A stretch of DNA of 64,000 nt from Nitrosomonas sp. Is79A3 (GCF_000219585.1 NC_015731.1:3100001-3164000); one strand, 5' to 3'; numbered from the stretch's first letter, positions 19,272 to 28,332 are shown. The notes: generated by a model not told the origin, from the letters alone. Numbers and translations are program-made.

Positions 19272-20579
19272 CAGTAGTGTCCGGAGATTCGAGAATTGTC
19301 GCATGATAACTCGTTGAACGACCATTACTAAATGACATATTTTTCTGTAATCGATTTCAACTTGCGCCAAACTTCTGACTTTTGTCAGGAGACTGCATAT
19401 GCACGCAGGGAAATTGGTGTTTGCCCAATTAATGGAGCACCTGCCTTTGCGCACGTTTCATCAGTGCGTAGCCAGATATTCAGGTCGATATCCAACACTC
19501 AAGTTCTCGCATCTCGACCAGTTTCTGTGCATGGCTTTCGCACAACTGACTTACCGCGAGAGTCTGCGCGACATCGAAACCTGTCTGCGCGCCCACCAAG
19601 CCAAGCTCTACCATTTGGGCATACGAGGCAACATCGCCAAGAGTACGTTGGCTGATGCCAACGAGCAGCGCGACTGCCGCATCTATATGGATTTCGCGAT
19701 GAGCCTGATCCAGACAGCCAGAAAGCTTTACGCCAGCGACAGCTTTGCTGTCGAGCTGGAACAAACGGTCTACGCACTCGATACCACGACCATTGACTTG
19801 TGCTTGAGCGTCTTTCCGTGGGCACGCTTCCGCTCCACCAAGGCTGCCGTTAAGATGCATACGCTGCTTGACCTGCGCGGCAATATTCCAACCTTCATTC
19901 ATATCAGCGATGGCAAGATGCACGAGGTCAATGTGTTCGACATCCTGACACCCGAAGCTGGCAGCTTTTACATCATGGATCGGGGCTTCACCGATTTTTC
20001 TCGCTGGTACACCATGCACCAAGCACAAGCATTTTTTGTAACACGCGCTAAATCCAATCTGCTTTTTCGCCGCGTCTACTCTCGCTCCGTGGACAAATCC
20101 ACCGGACTGCGCTGTGACCAAACCATTGCCCTAAGGGCTCCCAAGGCTAGCAAGGATTATCCTCAGCACCTGCGGCGTATCAAGTTCTACGATGCAGAAC
20201 ACGACAAGCATCTGGTATTTCTAGCCAACAACTTCGACTTACCTGCGCTGACCATCGCTCAGCTTTATCGTTGTCGCTGGCAGGTCGAACTATTCTTCAA
20301 GTGGATCAAGCAACATCTTCGTATCAAGCGTTTCTACGGAACTACTGAGAACGCAGTCAAAACGCAGATATGGATTGCCATATCGGTTTATGTCTTGGTT
20401 GCCATCGTGAAAAAGCGGCTCAATACCGAAGCTTCGCTTTACACAATTCTACAGATTTTAAGCCTGACTCTTTTCGAGAAAACACCTATCGATCAATTGG
20501 TTAAAAATACCGAGGTGCAAATAACCATGTCGAAAAATAATAACCAACTGAATCTATTCAATTAAATCTCCGGACACTT
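19272..20579 (+). mobile_element. IS4-family insertion sequence, about 1.3 kb
   Basis: The ends carry a near-perfect inverted repeat around AGTGTCCGGAGATT (left near 19276, right near 20566-20579). The sequence CTGGTAGAGGAT occurs at both flanks (19260-19271 and 20580-20591), which indicates a target duplication of about 10-12 bp. The exact ends are ambiguous by one or two bases. It contains a single intact transposase gene. Confidence 0.9.
19399..20565 (+). CDS. IS4-family DDE transposase with DUF4372-type N terminus
   Basis: The 388-residue protein has an N-terminal region typical of DUF4372 (FAQLMEHLPLRTFHQCVARY, FLCMAFAQLTYRESLRDIE). A DDE catalytic core follows: VYALDTTTIDLCL, YIMDRGFTDFSRWY, and the YREK-like YRCRWQVELFFKWIKQHL. 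The reading frame is intact, so the element may still be active. It is read opposite to the gene it interrupts. It ends 15 nt before the right inverted repeat. Confidence 0.93.
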   Translation: MHAGKLVFAQLMEHLPLRTFHQCVARYSGRYPTLKFSHLDQFLCMAFAQLTYRESLRDIETCLRAHQAKLYHLGIRGNIAKSTLADANEQRDCRIYMDFAMSLIQTARKLYASDSFAVELEQTVYALDTTTIDLCLSVFPWARFRSTKAAVKMHTLLDLRGNIPTFIHISDGKMHEVNVFDILTPEAGSFYIMDRGFTDFSRWYTMHQAQAFFVTRAKSNLLFRRVYSRSVDKSTGLRCDQTIALRAPKASKDYPQHLRRIKFYDAEHDKHLVFLANNFDLPALTIAQLYRCRWQVELFFKWIKQHLRIKRFYGTTENAVKTQIWIAISVYVLVAIVKKRLNTEASLYTILQILSLTLFEKTPIDQLVKNTEVQITMSKNNNQLNLFN

Positions 20580-20857
20580 CTGGTAGAGGATATTAACGCT
20601 ATTGCTAAAAAACTTGCTCTAAGTTTCATTTTCATTTTTGATCACTCCATAAAAAAAGTTAATGCTGATTAGCGTTTTTGGTAAGCTCGAAATTCTACTG
20701 ATTTACTCACTTGTTCCAAAATGCTTTTGGATACAAACTATTATTCTTTTTTTGGGATATTGATCTTGTCTGTCTAATAAGACAATAAGCAAAATGCTTA
20801 TTTTTATCTAAGCCATCAATTATATTGTTCCTTTTAGATTTTGATACAGGCTTAAAA

Positions 20858-20960
20858 TAAAGCACCTCGCCGCATTCAGCGGGGTATTAGCTTCACTCTT
20901 CAATCTGGTGGTTTTCAACCAGCTTTCGCCCCAAGGGAGAGGGAATTGAACTCTCAGAGA
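20858..20960 (-). ncRNA. Possible structured RNA or relic of a transposon right end
   Basis: The 488-nt gap between the split lectin gene and the L,D-transpeptidase holds no gene but has three consecutive hairpins when read on the minus strand. One is GAGAG/CTCTC at 20937-20955, the next CTGGT/ACCAG at 20905-20922. The last is a nested stem with CCGC-TGAAT-GCGG enclosed by AAGC/GCTT at 20859-20893, followed by TTATTTT. The layout resembles the RNA-encoding right ends of IS200/IS605-type tnpB elements. No tnpB reading frame is present upstream. The identity is speculative. Confidence 0.3.
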
Positions 20961-21141
20961 TTTACACTCGGATTTACTGTCCTGGATAACGTAATTAACA
21001 CACTTCCAATCTCTCAGCTAGTACTTTAAATAACACTAAGAATATCCTGATTTGTTAGGATTAATGGTTGTGTCATCATGAGAAATCTAGTAAATTGACT
21101 GCCATCGATCACGTTAAATTTTAATGATCTTGTTGATTACT

Positions 21142-22311
21142 ATGAATAAAAAACATTTATCGTTACTCCGCGATGGTCTCGCATGCGCCTTTTGCATCAG
21201 CCTTTTCCTGTTGAGCGGCTGCCAATTAGTCCCAATCCAACAAGCGGTGTCACCCGTACCATCGGTAAAGCCACTGCCCATTCCGGTGGCCAGCCATGAG
21301 TTCAGCTTCGATCCCGCCCGTGATGATGTCGTCGGCACGCTTCAGGTAATCACTGCCAACAAAGATGACACGCTCTCCGATATCGCCCGGCGTTTCAACC
21401 TGGGCTTCGAGGAAATCGTCAGCGCCAATCCGAATGTTGATCCCTGGCTGCCGAAAGCAGGCACTCCAATCGTGATCCCCACCCAGTTCGTGCTGCCAAA
21501 TGCGCCGCGCCAAGGCATTGTGATCAATCTCGCTGCCATGCGATTGTTTTATTTTCCCAAAGCCAAAGCCGGTGAACCGCAGAGAGTCATTACCCATCCA
21601 CTCGGCATCGGACGCGTGGAATGGAAAACACCGGAAGGTATCACTCAGGTTGTATCCAAAAAGGAAAATCCCGCTTGGATACCGACGCCTTCCATCCGTA
21701 AAGAACACGAAAAAAACGGCGATCCATTGCCTGCCATTGTTCCACCCGGACCGGATAACCCGATGGGCACGCATGTGCTGAAACTCGCTTGGCCGAGCTA
21801 CGCCATTCACGGCACCGACAAACCGCCGAGTGTCGGTCTGCGCGGCAGTCACGGCTGTCTGCGCATGTATCCGGAAGATATCGTAGGCATATATCACAGT
21901 GTACCGGTCGGCACCCCCGTGCGCGTAGTGAATCAACCCCGCCTGCTCGGCTGGCTTGACCAGAAATTGTATCTGCAAACCTATCCGATTCTGGAAGACG
22001 ATAAGCGCAATCACGCTCAATTACTTAAGAAGTCGCTAAGCGCCGTGCGCGCAACACCTAAGGCAAAACGCGCGGCGCGCGCCCAAACCAAGATCAACCA
22101 GGCTCTGCTTGATGAAGTCACCCGCAATCCGCGCGCCATAGCCACGCCAGTCACGCAACAGAATATGACGTTACAAACCTATCTTGACCGCGCCACGCGC
22201 GTGCAAAACATCCTGCCTTTCAACGCAACTTGGGAAGGCGATATGGATGGACAGTTGACTGCTGCGGAAGTACTCAAGTTAGCGAATAAGGAATCCGATC
22301 CGGCTCGATAG
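21142..22311 (+). CDS. L,D-transpeptidase (YkuD domain) lipoprotein
   Basis: Cross-links peptidoglycan or attaches proteins to it. The ATG at 21142 (389 residues) gives a lipoprotein signal with lipobox LLSGC. A LysM-like segment follows (ITANKDDTLSDIARRFNLG, about 72-90) with its typical NPNVDPWLPKAGTPIVIP. The YkuD catalytic domain shows YAIHGTDKPPSVG and SHGCLRMYPED, holding the catalytic His and Cys. The C-terminal 110 residues are basic and Ala/Arg-rich and are not part of the enzyme fold. It is close to the ErfK/YbiS/YcfS group. Confidence 0.93.
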   Translation: MNKKHLSLLRDGLACAFCISLFLLSGCQLVPIQQAVSPVPSVKPLPIPVASHEFSFDPARDDVVGTLQVITANKDDTLSDIARRFNLGFEEIVSANPNVDPWLPKAGTPIVIPTQFVLPNAPRQGIVINLAAMRLFYFPKAKAGEPQRVITHPLGIGRVEWKTPEGITQVVSKKENPAWIPTPSIRKEHEKNGDPLPAIVPPGPDNPMGTHVLKLAWPSYAIHGTDKPPSVGLRGSHGCLRMYPEDIVGIYHSVPVGTPVRVVNQPRLLGWLDQKLYLQTYPILEDDKRNHAQLLKKSLSAVRATPKAKRAARAQTKINQALLDEVTRNPRAIATPVTQQNMTLQTYLDRATRVQNILPFNATWEGDMDGQLTAAEVLKLANKESDPAR

Positions 22312-22357
22312 GATTATCCCTATTTCTTTCAGTTCGATGGCATGCCGATTAACAGTA

Positions 22358-23281
22358 CTAAACGTCTAAACGCGCCTTCAGCTCGGTATTGGGATAATCC
22401 TTCAGCCACACCCTCAGTTGCTCGGATGAAGGTTGGCCGCCACGCCGCGTCAGGTGCACCCAGGCAAGCACGGCAATCGGTGCGATGATAAAAGCGCCGG
22501 CAATAAACAGCTTACGTGTCTCAGCTACAAAAGCTTCGCGTTCTGCAACGGGCACCTGCGCAAGATCGTAACCCCAACCCAACCACGCTGTCATTCCCAG
22601 CATAAAGATGGCAATGCCGAACCAAAACAATGGCGCGAATAGTCCCTTGCCGGGGACATAGTGCAGTTGTAACGGCTTGCCGCCAAACTGTTCGCGCCTG
22701 GCCAGCGCCACATCCACCCGCTGATTGATGAAGATGATCGCCCACCCGACGACAAACCAGCCGGCATAATTAGCCAGCGTAACGTCAAAGTGCCAGCCGG
22801 GATCGGGATAGTGGTAAATATCGCCCAGAAACCAATGCTCACCCAGATGCGCAACGGGATCGGTGATCAAGTCCAGTACCATCATGAAGAAAGCGCCAAC
22901 GAACAGCATGGTAGTGCTGTTACGAAGATCGCGTGGGGTTACGCGTTGCACGTTGAGTCCGCGATGCCAGTGCGGAGACAGAAGGAATTGCGCGAACGAA
23001 AAACTCACGTAACTGAGGAAAACAAATGACAGTGAATCAAAGAACGGGACACCGAAGACAATCAAGTCATTTTCCAGGGCTTCGTAATGGTATGCATAGT
23101 AGCCGAACGGTATGCCGTGATTAATGCTCCCCCACTCGGCGGCAAGCGCAACCAGATAGCCCGTAACCAGCCAGATAAAAGTGCGCAGCATTCCCTGCTC
23201 AAGCCAGCTCAAAGTCAGAAAAGCCAACAGGAATAGGGTTACATAGGGACGAAACGCGAAGCTGTAGAGAAGTTCTAACAT
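22358..23281 (-). CDS. Carotenoid-biosynthesis-type membrane protein (DUF422/CruF-like)
   Basis: The 307-residue protein has about eight membrane segments. Motifs such as EWGSINHGIPFGYYAYH (about 49-65), GVPFFDSLSFVFLSY and DLITDPVAHLGEHWFL are reminiscent of the DUF422 family, which includes the carotenoid 1',2'-hydratase CruF. No other carotenoid genes are seen nearby, so its substrate is uncertain. The gene is convergent with the L,D-transpeptidase gene. Confidence 0.75.
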   Translation of the reverse strand: MLELLYSFAFRPYVTLFLLAFLTLSWLEQGMLRTFIWLVTGYLVALAAEWGSINHGIPFGYYAYHYEALENDLIVFGVPFFDSLSFVFLSYVSFSFAQFLLSPHWHRGLNVQRVTPRDLRNSTTMLFVGAFFMMVLDLITDPVAHLGEHWFLGDIYHYPDPGWHFDVTLANYAGWFVVGWAIIFINQRVDVALARREQFGGKPLQLHYVPGKGLFAPLFWFGIAIFMLGMTAWLGWGYDLAQVPVAEREAFVAETRKLFIAGAFIIAPIAVLAWVHLTRRGGQPSSEQLRVWLKDYPNTELKARLDV

Positions 23282-23419
23282 GAAATGATCAGATTGATTT
23301 ATCAGGCATACTGAAATTTAATAAAGCAAAATAGAAAAATGAAATTGTGATTTGATTTTCGCATACTAAAGCTAAGGATCAACCCCGCCGTAGCGTACAG
23401 CAAGGTAATAACCGGAATA

Positions 23420-24277
23420 TTATTTTAGCTGAGCGCTGGCTATAATATCGCTAGCCAGCATTACCTGCTCTCCTTCAATCATCACGGCATGCGCGCTGTG
23501 TTCAATCAACTGGTAGTAATGCAGATATTTTTCCACCTCTGCTGGTTGACTGGTCTTGCGGCCATAGTATTTGCCGGCATTGGGAAAAACTTCGGTGGCA
23601 ACTTGATCGTCATACACCGCAAAATCCCAGGGAATATTCGTATCCCTATCGCTCACGGCATTAGCTCCTGGGAATTCATCCCGAAAAGCTACCCGGATAT
23701 CGGCTCCGTCTTTCAATTGGGCCATCATGATCTTCTGAAATTCCGGTTCAACAAATTCTTCCCGATGCATGACAAAAATCCGTGTGATATTGACCTTCCG
23801 TTCCAGAGCTCGCAAGTTGCTCTGGTAGAAATTCACCAGTGTCGCGCGAGCCAGCCAGCCAAAAGTTACCGGATCGACAGCCCGGATGCGCAGAGTAGCC
23901 GCATCACTGCATTTTGCGCCATCCAGATAGAATTCGGTTTCATCCAGCGGAATAAAACCATTCTGCAACATGGTAATGGTGCGCATCGTATTAGCCAATA
24001 ATTCTTGAGCCTTTACCTGACATTCGGCATCGGTAACCCGGCTGATAGCGTAGGTTACTTCGTGGGCTTGGTGATAAAGGTTTGTCAATTCAGTGCGGGT
24101 CTTTTCAATGTCTTCCCGAAGCAGATAGGTAGCCAATGACAAGAGCACTCCGACACCAAAAATCAGGTAGGATGCCATCTCATTATGCAGCACCAAGTGA
24201 AAGAAAATTGCTAATCCTGCTCCGGCGAGAAATTCGATAAATACCGCCATCTGCTGCAATTTATGACTGAGCTTCAT
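23420..24277 (-). CDS. Membrane-anchored protein of unknown function
   Basis: I do not recognise a named family. Of 285 residues, the N terminus forms two membrane segments (about 11-31 and 35-53) in a hairpin. The rest is soluble and presumably cytoplasmic, with an alpha-helical stretch (about 55-100) and a mixed alpha/beta region (about 120-285) including VNITRIFVMHREEF and ADIRVAFRDEFPG. This pattern recalls phospholipase-D-like sensor domains, but no HKD motif is present. AAGGAGGT precedes the ATG. It stands alone. Confidence 0.7.
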   Translation of the reverse strand: MKLSHKLQQMAVFIEFLAGAGLAIFFHLVLHNEMASYLIFGVGVLLSLATYLLREDIEKTRTELTNLYHQAHEVTYAISRVTDAECQVKAQELLANTMRTITMLQNGFIPLDETEFYLDGAKCSDAATLRIRAVDPVTFGWLARATLVNFYQSNLRALERKVNITRIFVMHREEFVEPEFQKIMMAQLKDGADIRVAFRDEFPGANAVSDRDTNIPWDFAVYDDQVATEVFPNAGKYYGRKTSQPAEVEKYLHYYQLIEHSAHAVMIEGEQVMLASDIIASAQLK

Positions 24278-24540
24278 TGATCACGTACCTCCTTGTGTGC
24301 TGCAGGACTTCAAACTTGAGAATGCAGGAATTTCTGCCAGAACCCCGTACAAGTAAAAAACTTAGATGTCTAGGAAAGATATCCAGACTTTCCATCCTAT
24401 CCTTGTATACGGTTTGGTACTATCAGCTACCGGCTATGTGCAGTTTAACGCTGTCTGTTTACCGAGAGAAAGAAACTTTTATAATAGTATCCTTGCAGAT
24501 TCATTTTTTACGCCATTTATAAGCAAAGAAAGGATAGGAA

Positions 24541-25035
24541 ATGCCGAGAAAATACCCGCTACGGTTGCTCGCAATCATCATGTTATTTGCTTTTCTCCCG
24601 GCAAAAGCATTTTCGGAGGAACAGTGTGCCGCACGTTACGACATTACCAATAATGTTGTGCATATCCCTTGTGTTACGATTGGTGATAAAAAGATATGGG
24701 CGAATCTAAGATTAACGCCATCCGGGAATACATTTGTTGTCGAAGGCTATGGAGAAAATTTTCTTCCGTTATGGCTGATGCAAATGATTGATGGCTTCAT
24801 AAAAGAACCGGCAGCCGATCACCCGTTATTAATCAGACAGTTTGGATACAAAGGGGCAGTGGTTTATCACTTTACTTCGCAGTGTTGCGATCAGTTCAAT
24901 TATCTTTATGACGTAACCGGCAGTATTATTTGTGCGCCTGATGGCGGCTTTTCGGGTGGCGGAGACGGCAAATGTCCCGATTTTACAGATACGCGCACAG
25001 GCGGTGCTGTCATTTGGGAAAACCCGAAAAATTAA
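24541..25035 (+). CDS. Secreted Cys-containing protein of unknown function
   Basis: The 164-residue protein has a signal peptide (about 1-25, AKAFS-E) and a small domain with six cysteines in the mature part (Cys29, Cys44, two adjacent in SQCCDQF, Cys136, Cys149), so disulfides are likely. YHFTSQCCDQFNYLYD and GGFSGGGDGKCPDF look like a conserved core, possibly the DUF6970 family; I am not sure. AAAGGATAGGAA supports the ATG. It precedes the isoaspartyl peptidase gene by 79 nt on the same strand. Confidence 0.75.
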   Translation: MPRKYPLRLLAIIMLFAFLPAKAFSEEQCAARYDITNNVVHIPCVTIGDKKIWANLRLTPSGNTFVVEGYGENFLPLWLMQMIDGFIKEPAADHPLLIRQFGYKGAVVYHFTSQCCDQFNYLYDVTGSIICAPDGGFSGGGDGKCPDFTDTRTGGAVIWENPKN

Positions 25036-25114
25036 TAGAATAGACGGCCTATCGTGATTGACTTCACAAATCCTACTTTTATTCTGCTGGCCATGACAAT
25101 ACAAACTGATAACT

Positions 25115-26089
25115 ATGGCAGATAGCTCACCCATCCGGCTGATCATTCATGGAGGCGCCGGGACTATCAAGCGCAACAAGCTGACTAATGAGCGTGAACA
25201 CGCTTATAGGCACGCACTTGCGCAATCGTTGATTGCTGGTCATGCCGTGCTTGCAGAAGGCGGCAGTAGTATGGATGCTGTCATTGCGGCAATCGTGACG
25301 ATGGAAGACTCACCTTTGTTCAATGCAGGCAAAGGTGCCGTTTTCAGCCATGCAGGCCACAATGAACTGGAAGCGTCAATCATGGATGGCGCCACGCGCA
25401 TGGCGGGTGCCGTTGCCGGAGTTACAACAATTCGCAATCCAATTCGTGCCGCCCAAGCCGTGATGACGAAAAGCGCGCATGTGATGTTGATCGGCCAGGG
25501 CGCCGAAACTTTTGCTGCCGAACAGGGTCTCGAAATCGTCGATCCTTCCTATTTTTACACGCAGCACCGCTGGGATCAGTTGCAGAAAGCCATCGCTAAA
25601 GAACGCGTATTACGTGACCATGACGCTGATCCCGGCACACCGCTGCCAGGCGTGGATGAAAAACGCGGAACCGTCGGCGCCGTGGCACTGGATCGCTACG
25701 GCAATCTCGCCGCCGGCACATCGACCGGCGGGCTCACGAACAAACGTTACGGGCGCGTGGGCGATTCTTCGATCATCGGCGCCGGAACCTATGCAGACAA
25801 TCGCTCTGTTGCGGTATCTGCAACTGGAACAGGAGAAATGTTCATTCGCACGGCTGCGGCTTTCAACACGGCCGCACAAGTGCGGCTGCAGTGCGTTCCA
25901 ATTGCCGAGGCGGCCGATAATACACTGGCAGAAATCGCTGCTATGGGTGGTGATGGCGGCTTGATCGTATTGGATATGCACGGCAATTATGCAATGCGTT
26001 TCAATACCAGCGGCATGTACCGCGGCACCATCGGCAACGATGGCATTGCGTGGACGGGTGTTTTTCCCGAAACCGGAACGCCGGTTTAG
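25115..26089 (+). CDS. iaaA: Isoaspartyl peptidase / L-asparaginase (Ntn hydrolase)
   Basis: Plant-type asparaginase of 324 residues that cleaves isoaspartyl dipeptides and asparagine after self-processing. The N-terminal IHGGAGTIKR is conserved. The nucleophile is the Thr in KRGTVGAVALD at about residue 189, where autocleavage makes the alpha and beta subunits. GDSSIIGAGTYAD and SATGTGEMFIR match substrate-binding loops. No signal peptide is seen, so it acts in the cytoplasm. It is convergent with the ribonucleotide reductase gene. Confidence 0.95.
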   Translation: MADSSPIRLIIHGGAGTIKRNKLTNEREHAYRHALAQSLIAGHAVLAEGGSSMDAVIAAIVTMEDSPLFNAGKGAVFSHAGHNELEASIMDGATRMAGAVAGVTTIRNPIRAAQAVMTKSAHVMLIGQGAETFAAEQGLEIVDPSYFYTQHRWDQLQKAIAKERVLRDHDADPGTPLPGVDEKRGTVGAVALDRYGNLAAGTSTGGLTNKRYGRVGDSSIIGAGTYADNRSVAVSATGTGEMFIRTAAAFNTAAQVRLQCVPIAEAADNTLAEIAAMGGDGGLIVLDMHGNYAMRFNTSGMYRGTIGNDGIAWTGVFPETGTPV

Positions 26090-26113
26090 CATTCCCTATC
26101 CTCTTCCTTATCC

Positions 26114-27931
26114 TCAATCGGCTTCACGTTCCAAATTACAGCAATGAAGAATTGCTTGTTCTGTATCTACATTACTTAGAATTGCGCCGGTAATCGGATT
26201 TGGACGGAAAGTGGTACATCCTTTCAAACCAAGATCATAGGCATCTTGATACAGATGACGAAAGTCATCGAAATCATAGTCTGCCGGTATATTGATCGTC
26301 TTGGAAATAGCCTGATCCACATAAGGCTGAATAGCCGCTTGCATTTGCAGGTGTTCGGCAGGAGTTAGTGCATACGCATTAACGAAAACAGGCGGAAAAG
26401 TGCCACTGGAACTTACTTTCCGCCATGCCTCCACGGCATAATCCACGACCTGATATTCTGAATAGCTCCCGTCCTGCTTTAATACCCACCGTGAGTAACT
26501 ACTATCAAATACCGGCTCCAGTCCACTCGAAATATTATTCGCCAGGAGACTAATGCTGCCAGCCGGGGCAATGGCCGTCAGATGGCTATTGCGGATACCG
26601 TGTTGAACGATACCGTTGCGGATGGATTCAGGCAGGGTTCGCACAAAATTACTCGCAAGATATTTTTCCTTGTCGAACAAGGGGAACGATCCTTTCTCCC
26701 GCGCAAGATCAATGGAAGCCCGGTAAGCCGCGTGACAGATGCACTGCATTACTTGTTGTGCAATATGCGCTGCCTCACTGCTGCCATAACGGATTTGCAA
26801 TAGAATCAACGCATCAGCCAAACCAGTCAATCCCAAACCGATACGCCGGGAATTGCGGGCTTGTTTGGCCTGACCGGGTAATGGAAAATGAGAAACATCA
26901 ATAACATTATCCAGCAACCGCACCGCAATCCCGGCTGTCGTACCAATGCCATCCAGATCAAGCTGCGCTTGCGCAGTAAAAGGGTCGCGGATAAATTGCG
27001 TGAGGTTAATCGAACCCAGATTGCAAGCGCCATATGGCGGTAGCGGCACTTCCCCGCAGGGATTGGTGGCTTGTATCGTTTCGCAGTAATACAGATTATT
27101 GCGCTGATTAATGCGATCAATAAACAGAACGCCCGGCTCCGCATAGTCATAGCTGGCGCGCATGATTTTCTGCCACAGCACACGTGCGCGAACGCACTTG
27201 TATAGCTTGCACGGCACAGGATTTTCATAGCCTGGCCAGCTTCTCAGCACCATATCTCCATCAGCCTCGCCCGCACCGGCAGGAAAAACCAGCGGCCAAT
27301 CTTCATCGTTTCGCACGGCGATCATGAAAGCATCACTGCTGAGCACCGAGATATTGAAATACCGCAACTGGCTGCGGTCTTGTTTGGCCGCGATGAATTC
27401 CTCGATATCCGGATGATCGCAACGCAACGTCCCCATCATGGCGCCGCGCCGCGCGCCAGTAGAGAGAATGGTTGCGCACATGCTATCCCAGATACTCATA
27501 AAAGAAACCGGACCCGAGGCCACCGATCCCACGCCATGGACCTGCGCACCACGCGGACGCAACGTGGAAAAATCGTAGCCAACGCCGCCGCCTTGTTGCA
27601 TAGTCAATGTTCCTTCCTTGAGCGCATCAAAGATGCCATCCATGGAATCGGCAATCGTTCCCATCACAAAACAATTAAATAAAGTTACCTGATGCGCGGT
27701 CCCCGCCCCTGCCTGAATCCGCCCGCCCGGCAAGAATTTGAAATTGCGCAGGATATCGTAAAAACGCGCCTGCCAGTAATCCCGGCCGGTTTCCTGCGCA
27801 GCTAACGTCTTCGCAATACGGTTCCAAGTATCCTGGATGGAAGCATCCAGGACTACGCCGCGTTCACGGTAGCGATATTTTGTATCCCAGATGTGTCGCG
27901 CTATAGGAGTCGTGAAATAGGAGTTATCCAT
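26114..27931 (-). CDS. nrdJ: Adenosylcobalamin-dependent (class II) ribonucleotide reductase
   Basis: Reduces ribonucleotides to deoxyribonucleotides using B12 as radical source. I chose the ATG at 27931 (605 residues, MDNSYFTTPIARHIW). The 23 upstream residues look unlike the family. Core motifs are LFNCFVMG with the active-site Cys, MQQGGGVGYDFSTLRP, TGARRGAMMGTLRCDHPDI, and the finger-loop region NPCGEVPLPPYGACNLGSIN. The C terminus ends soon after GLKGCTTFRPNP and lacks the long zinc-finger extension of larger NrdJ forms. No tRNA, partner subunit or nrdR is adjacent. Confidence 0.93.
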   Translation of the reverse strand: MDNSYFTTPIARHIWDTKYRYRERGVVLDASIQDTWNRIAKTLAAQETGRDYWQARFYDILRNFKFLPGGRIQAGAGTAHQVTLFNCFVMGTIADSMDGIFDALKEGTLTMQQGGGVGYDFSTLRPRGAQVHGVGSVASGPVSFMSIWDSMCATILSTGARRGAMMGTLRCDHPDIEEFIAAKQDRSQLRYFNISVLSSDAFMIAVRNDEDWPLVFPAGAGEADGDMVLRSWPGYENPVPCKLYKCVRARVLWQKIMRASYDYAEPGVLFIDRINQRNNLYYCETIQATNPCGEVPLPPYGACNLGSINLTQFIRDPFTAQAQLDLDGIGTTAGIAVRLLDNVIDVSHFPLPGQAKQARNSRRIGLGLTGLADALILLQIRYGSSEAAHIAQQVMQCICHAAYRASIDLAREKGSFPLFDKEKYLASNFVRTLPESIRNGIVQHGIRNSHLTAIAPAGSISLLANNISSGLEPVFDSSYSRWVLKQDGSYSEYQVVDYAVEAWRKVSSSGTFPPVFVNAYALTPAEHLQMQAAIQPYVDQAISKTINIPADYDFDDFRHLYQDAYDLGLKGCTTFRPNPITGAILSNVDTEQAILHCCNLEREAD

Positions 27932-28058
27932 AATTTCCAGAGTAACACCAATCACCGGCAAATAAGAATAAGAACTAGAACTACAGCAAAACCATGACAA
28001 ATGTCCTAGAAAAAAGGGATTAGCATCTGGTAGTGTCTCAGTTTGAATTTCGATCCGC

Positions 28059-28086
28059 TTGAACTTGTTTGCATCAATGCTATCAT
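28059..28086 (+). promoter_or_regulatory. Predicted promoter inside the left end of the 3.1-kb element
   Basis: TTGAAC (28059-28064) and TATCAT (28081-28086) are 16 nt apart. A start site about 7 nt downstream would fall on the ATG at 28093. No ribosome-binding sequence fits in between, so a leaderless transcript is predicted. Confidence 0.45.
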
Positions 28087-28092
28087 AGCAGC

Positions 28093-28332
28093 ATGAGTAA
28101 ACGATCTAAAAAGATGGATTTGAATCAACTAGCCAAGCGCATTGTAGATGAGGCTATTGGAGAAATTGAGCCAGAACCAGAAATAGACGAAAAGAAAAAA
28201 GCCGCCATTGAATCAGGGCGGCTTGGTGGTATCAAAGGTGGTAAAGCTAGAGCAGATAAACTGACGCCTGGAGAGCGATCCGATATTGCTAAAAAAGCAG
28301 CACAGAAGAGATGGTCAGATATCCAAGAATAG
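28093..28332 (+). CDS. Small basic protein with KGG-like motif, element cargo
   Basis: The 79-residue protein has a charged N-terminal half (EIEPEPEIDEKKK) and a C-terminal Gly/Ala/Lys-rich part (SGRLGGIKGGKARADKLT, then PGERSDIAKKAAQKRW). The RSDIAKKAA-RW segment is nearly repeated in the N terminus of the neighbouring P63C protein (EQRSDIAKRAAKTRW), suggesting a shared nucleic-acid- or partner-binding module. I do not know its function. The start at 28093 is preceded by a promoter, not a ribosome-binding site. Its last 18 nt overlap the end of the convergent P63C gene. Confidence 0.7.
   Translation: MSKRSKKMDLNQLAKRIVDEAIGEIEPEPEIDEKKKAAIESGRLGGIKGGKARADKLTPGERSDIAKKAAQKRWSDIQE

Larger units (their letters stand above)
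18731..20635 (-). pseudogene. PEP-CTERM C-type-lectin-like gene split by an IS4-family element
   Basis: Both halves are present. The 5' part (20592-20635, ATG at 20635 after GGAGTG) encodes the signal-peptide start MKMKLRASFLAIALIS. The 3' part (18731-19271) continues TSVMAAPMQWGNTGHWYEF and carries a C-type-lectin-like fold (GYLATITSADENWFVSN, FAWLGGSD, EDYVFTNY) and a PEP-CTERM signal (LVPEPETYAMLLAGLGLL, then AHRRK). Joining across one copy of the duplicated CTGGTAGAGGAT restores 585 nt, a continuous 194-codon frame. The insertion is just before the predicted signal cleavage site, so the gene is probably dead unless an internal start is used. Confidence 0.88.

Noticed and set aside
19480..20121. 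Minus-strand frame inside the IS4 element
   Set aside because: Antisense shadow of the intact transposase.
25610..26092. Minus-strand frame antisense to the isoaspartyl peptidase gene
   Set aside because: Shadow of a clearly identified gene, with no independent support.
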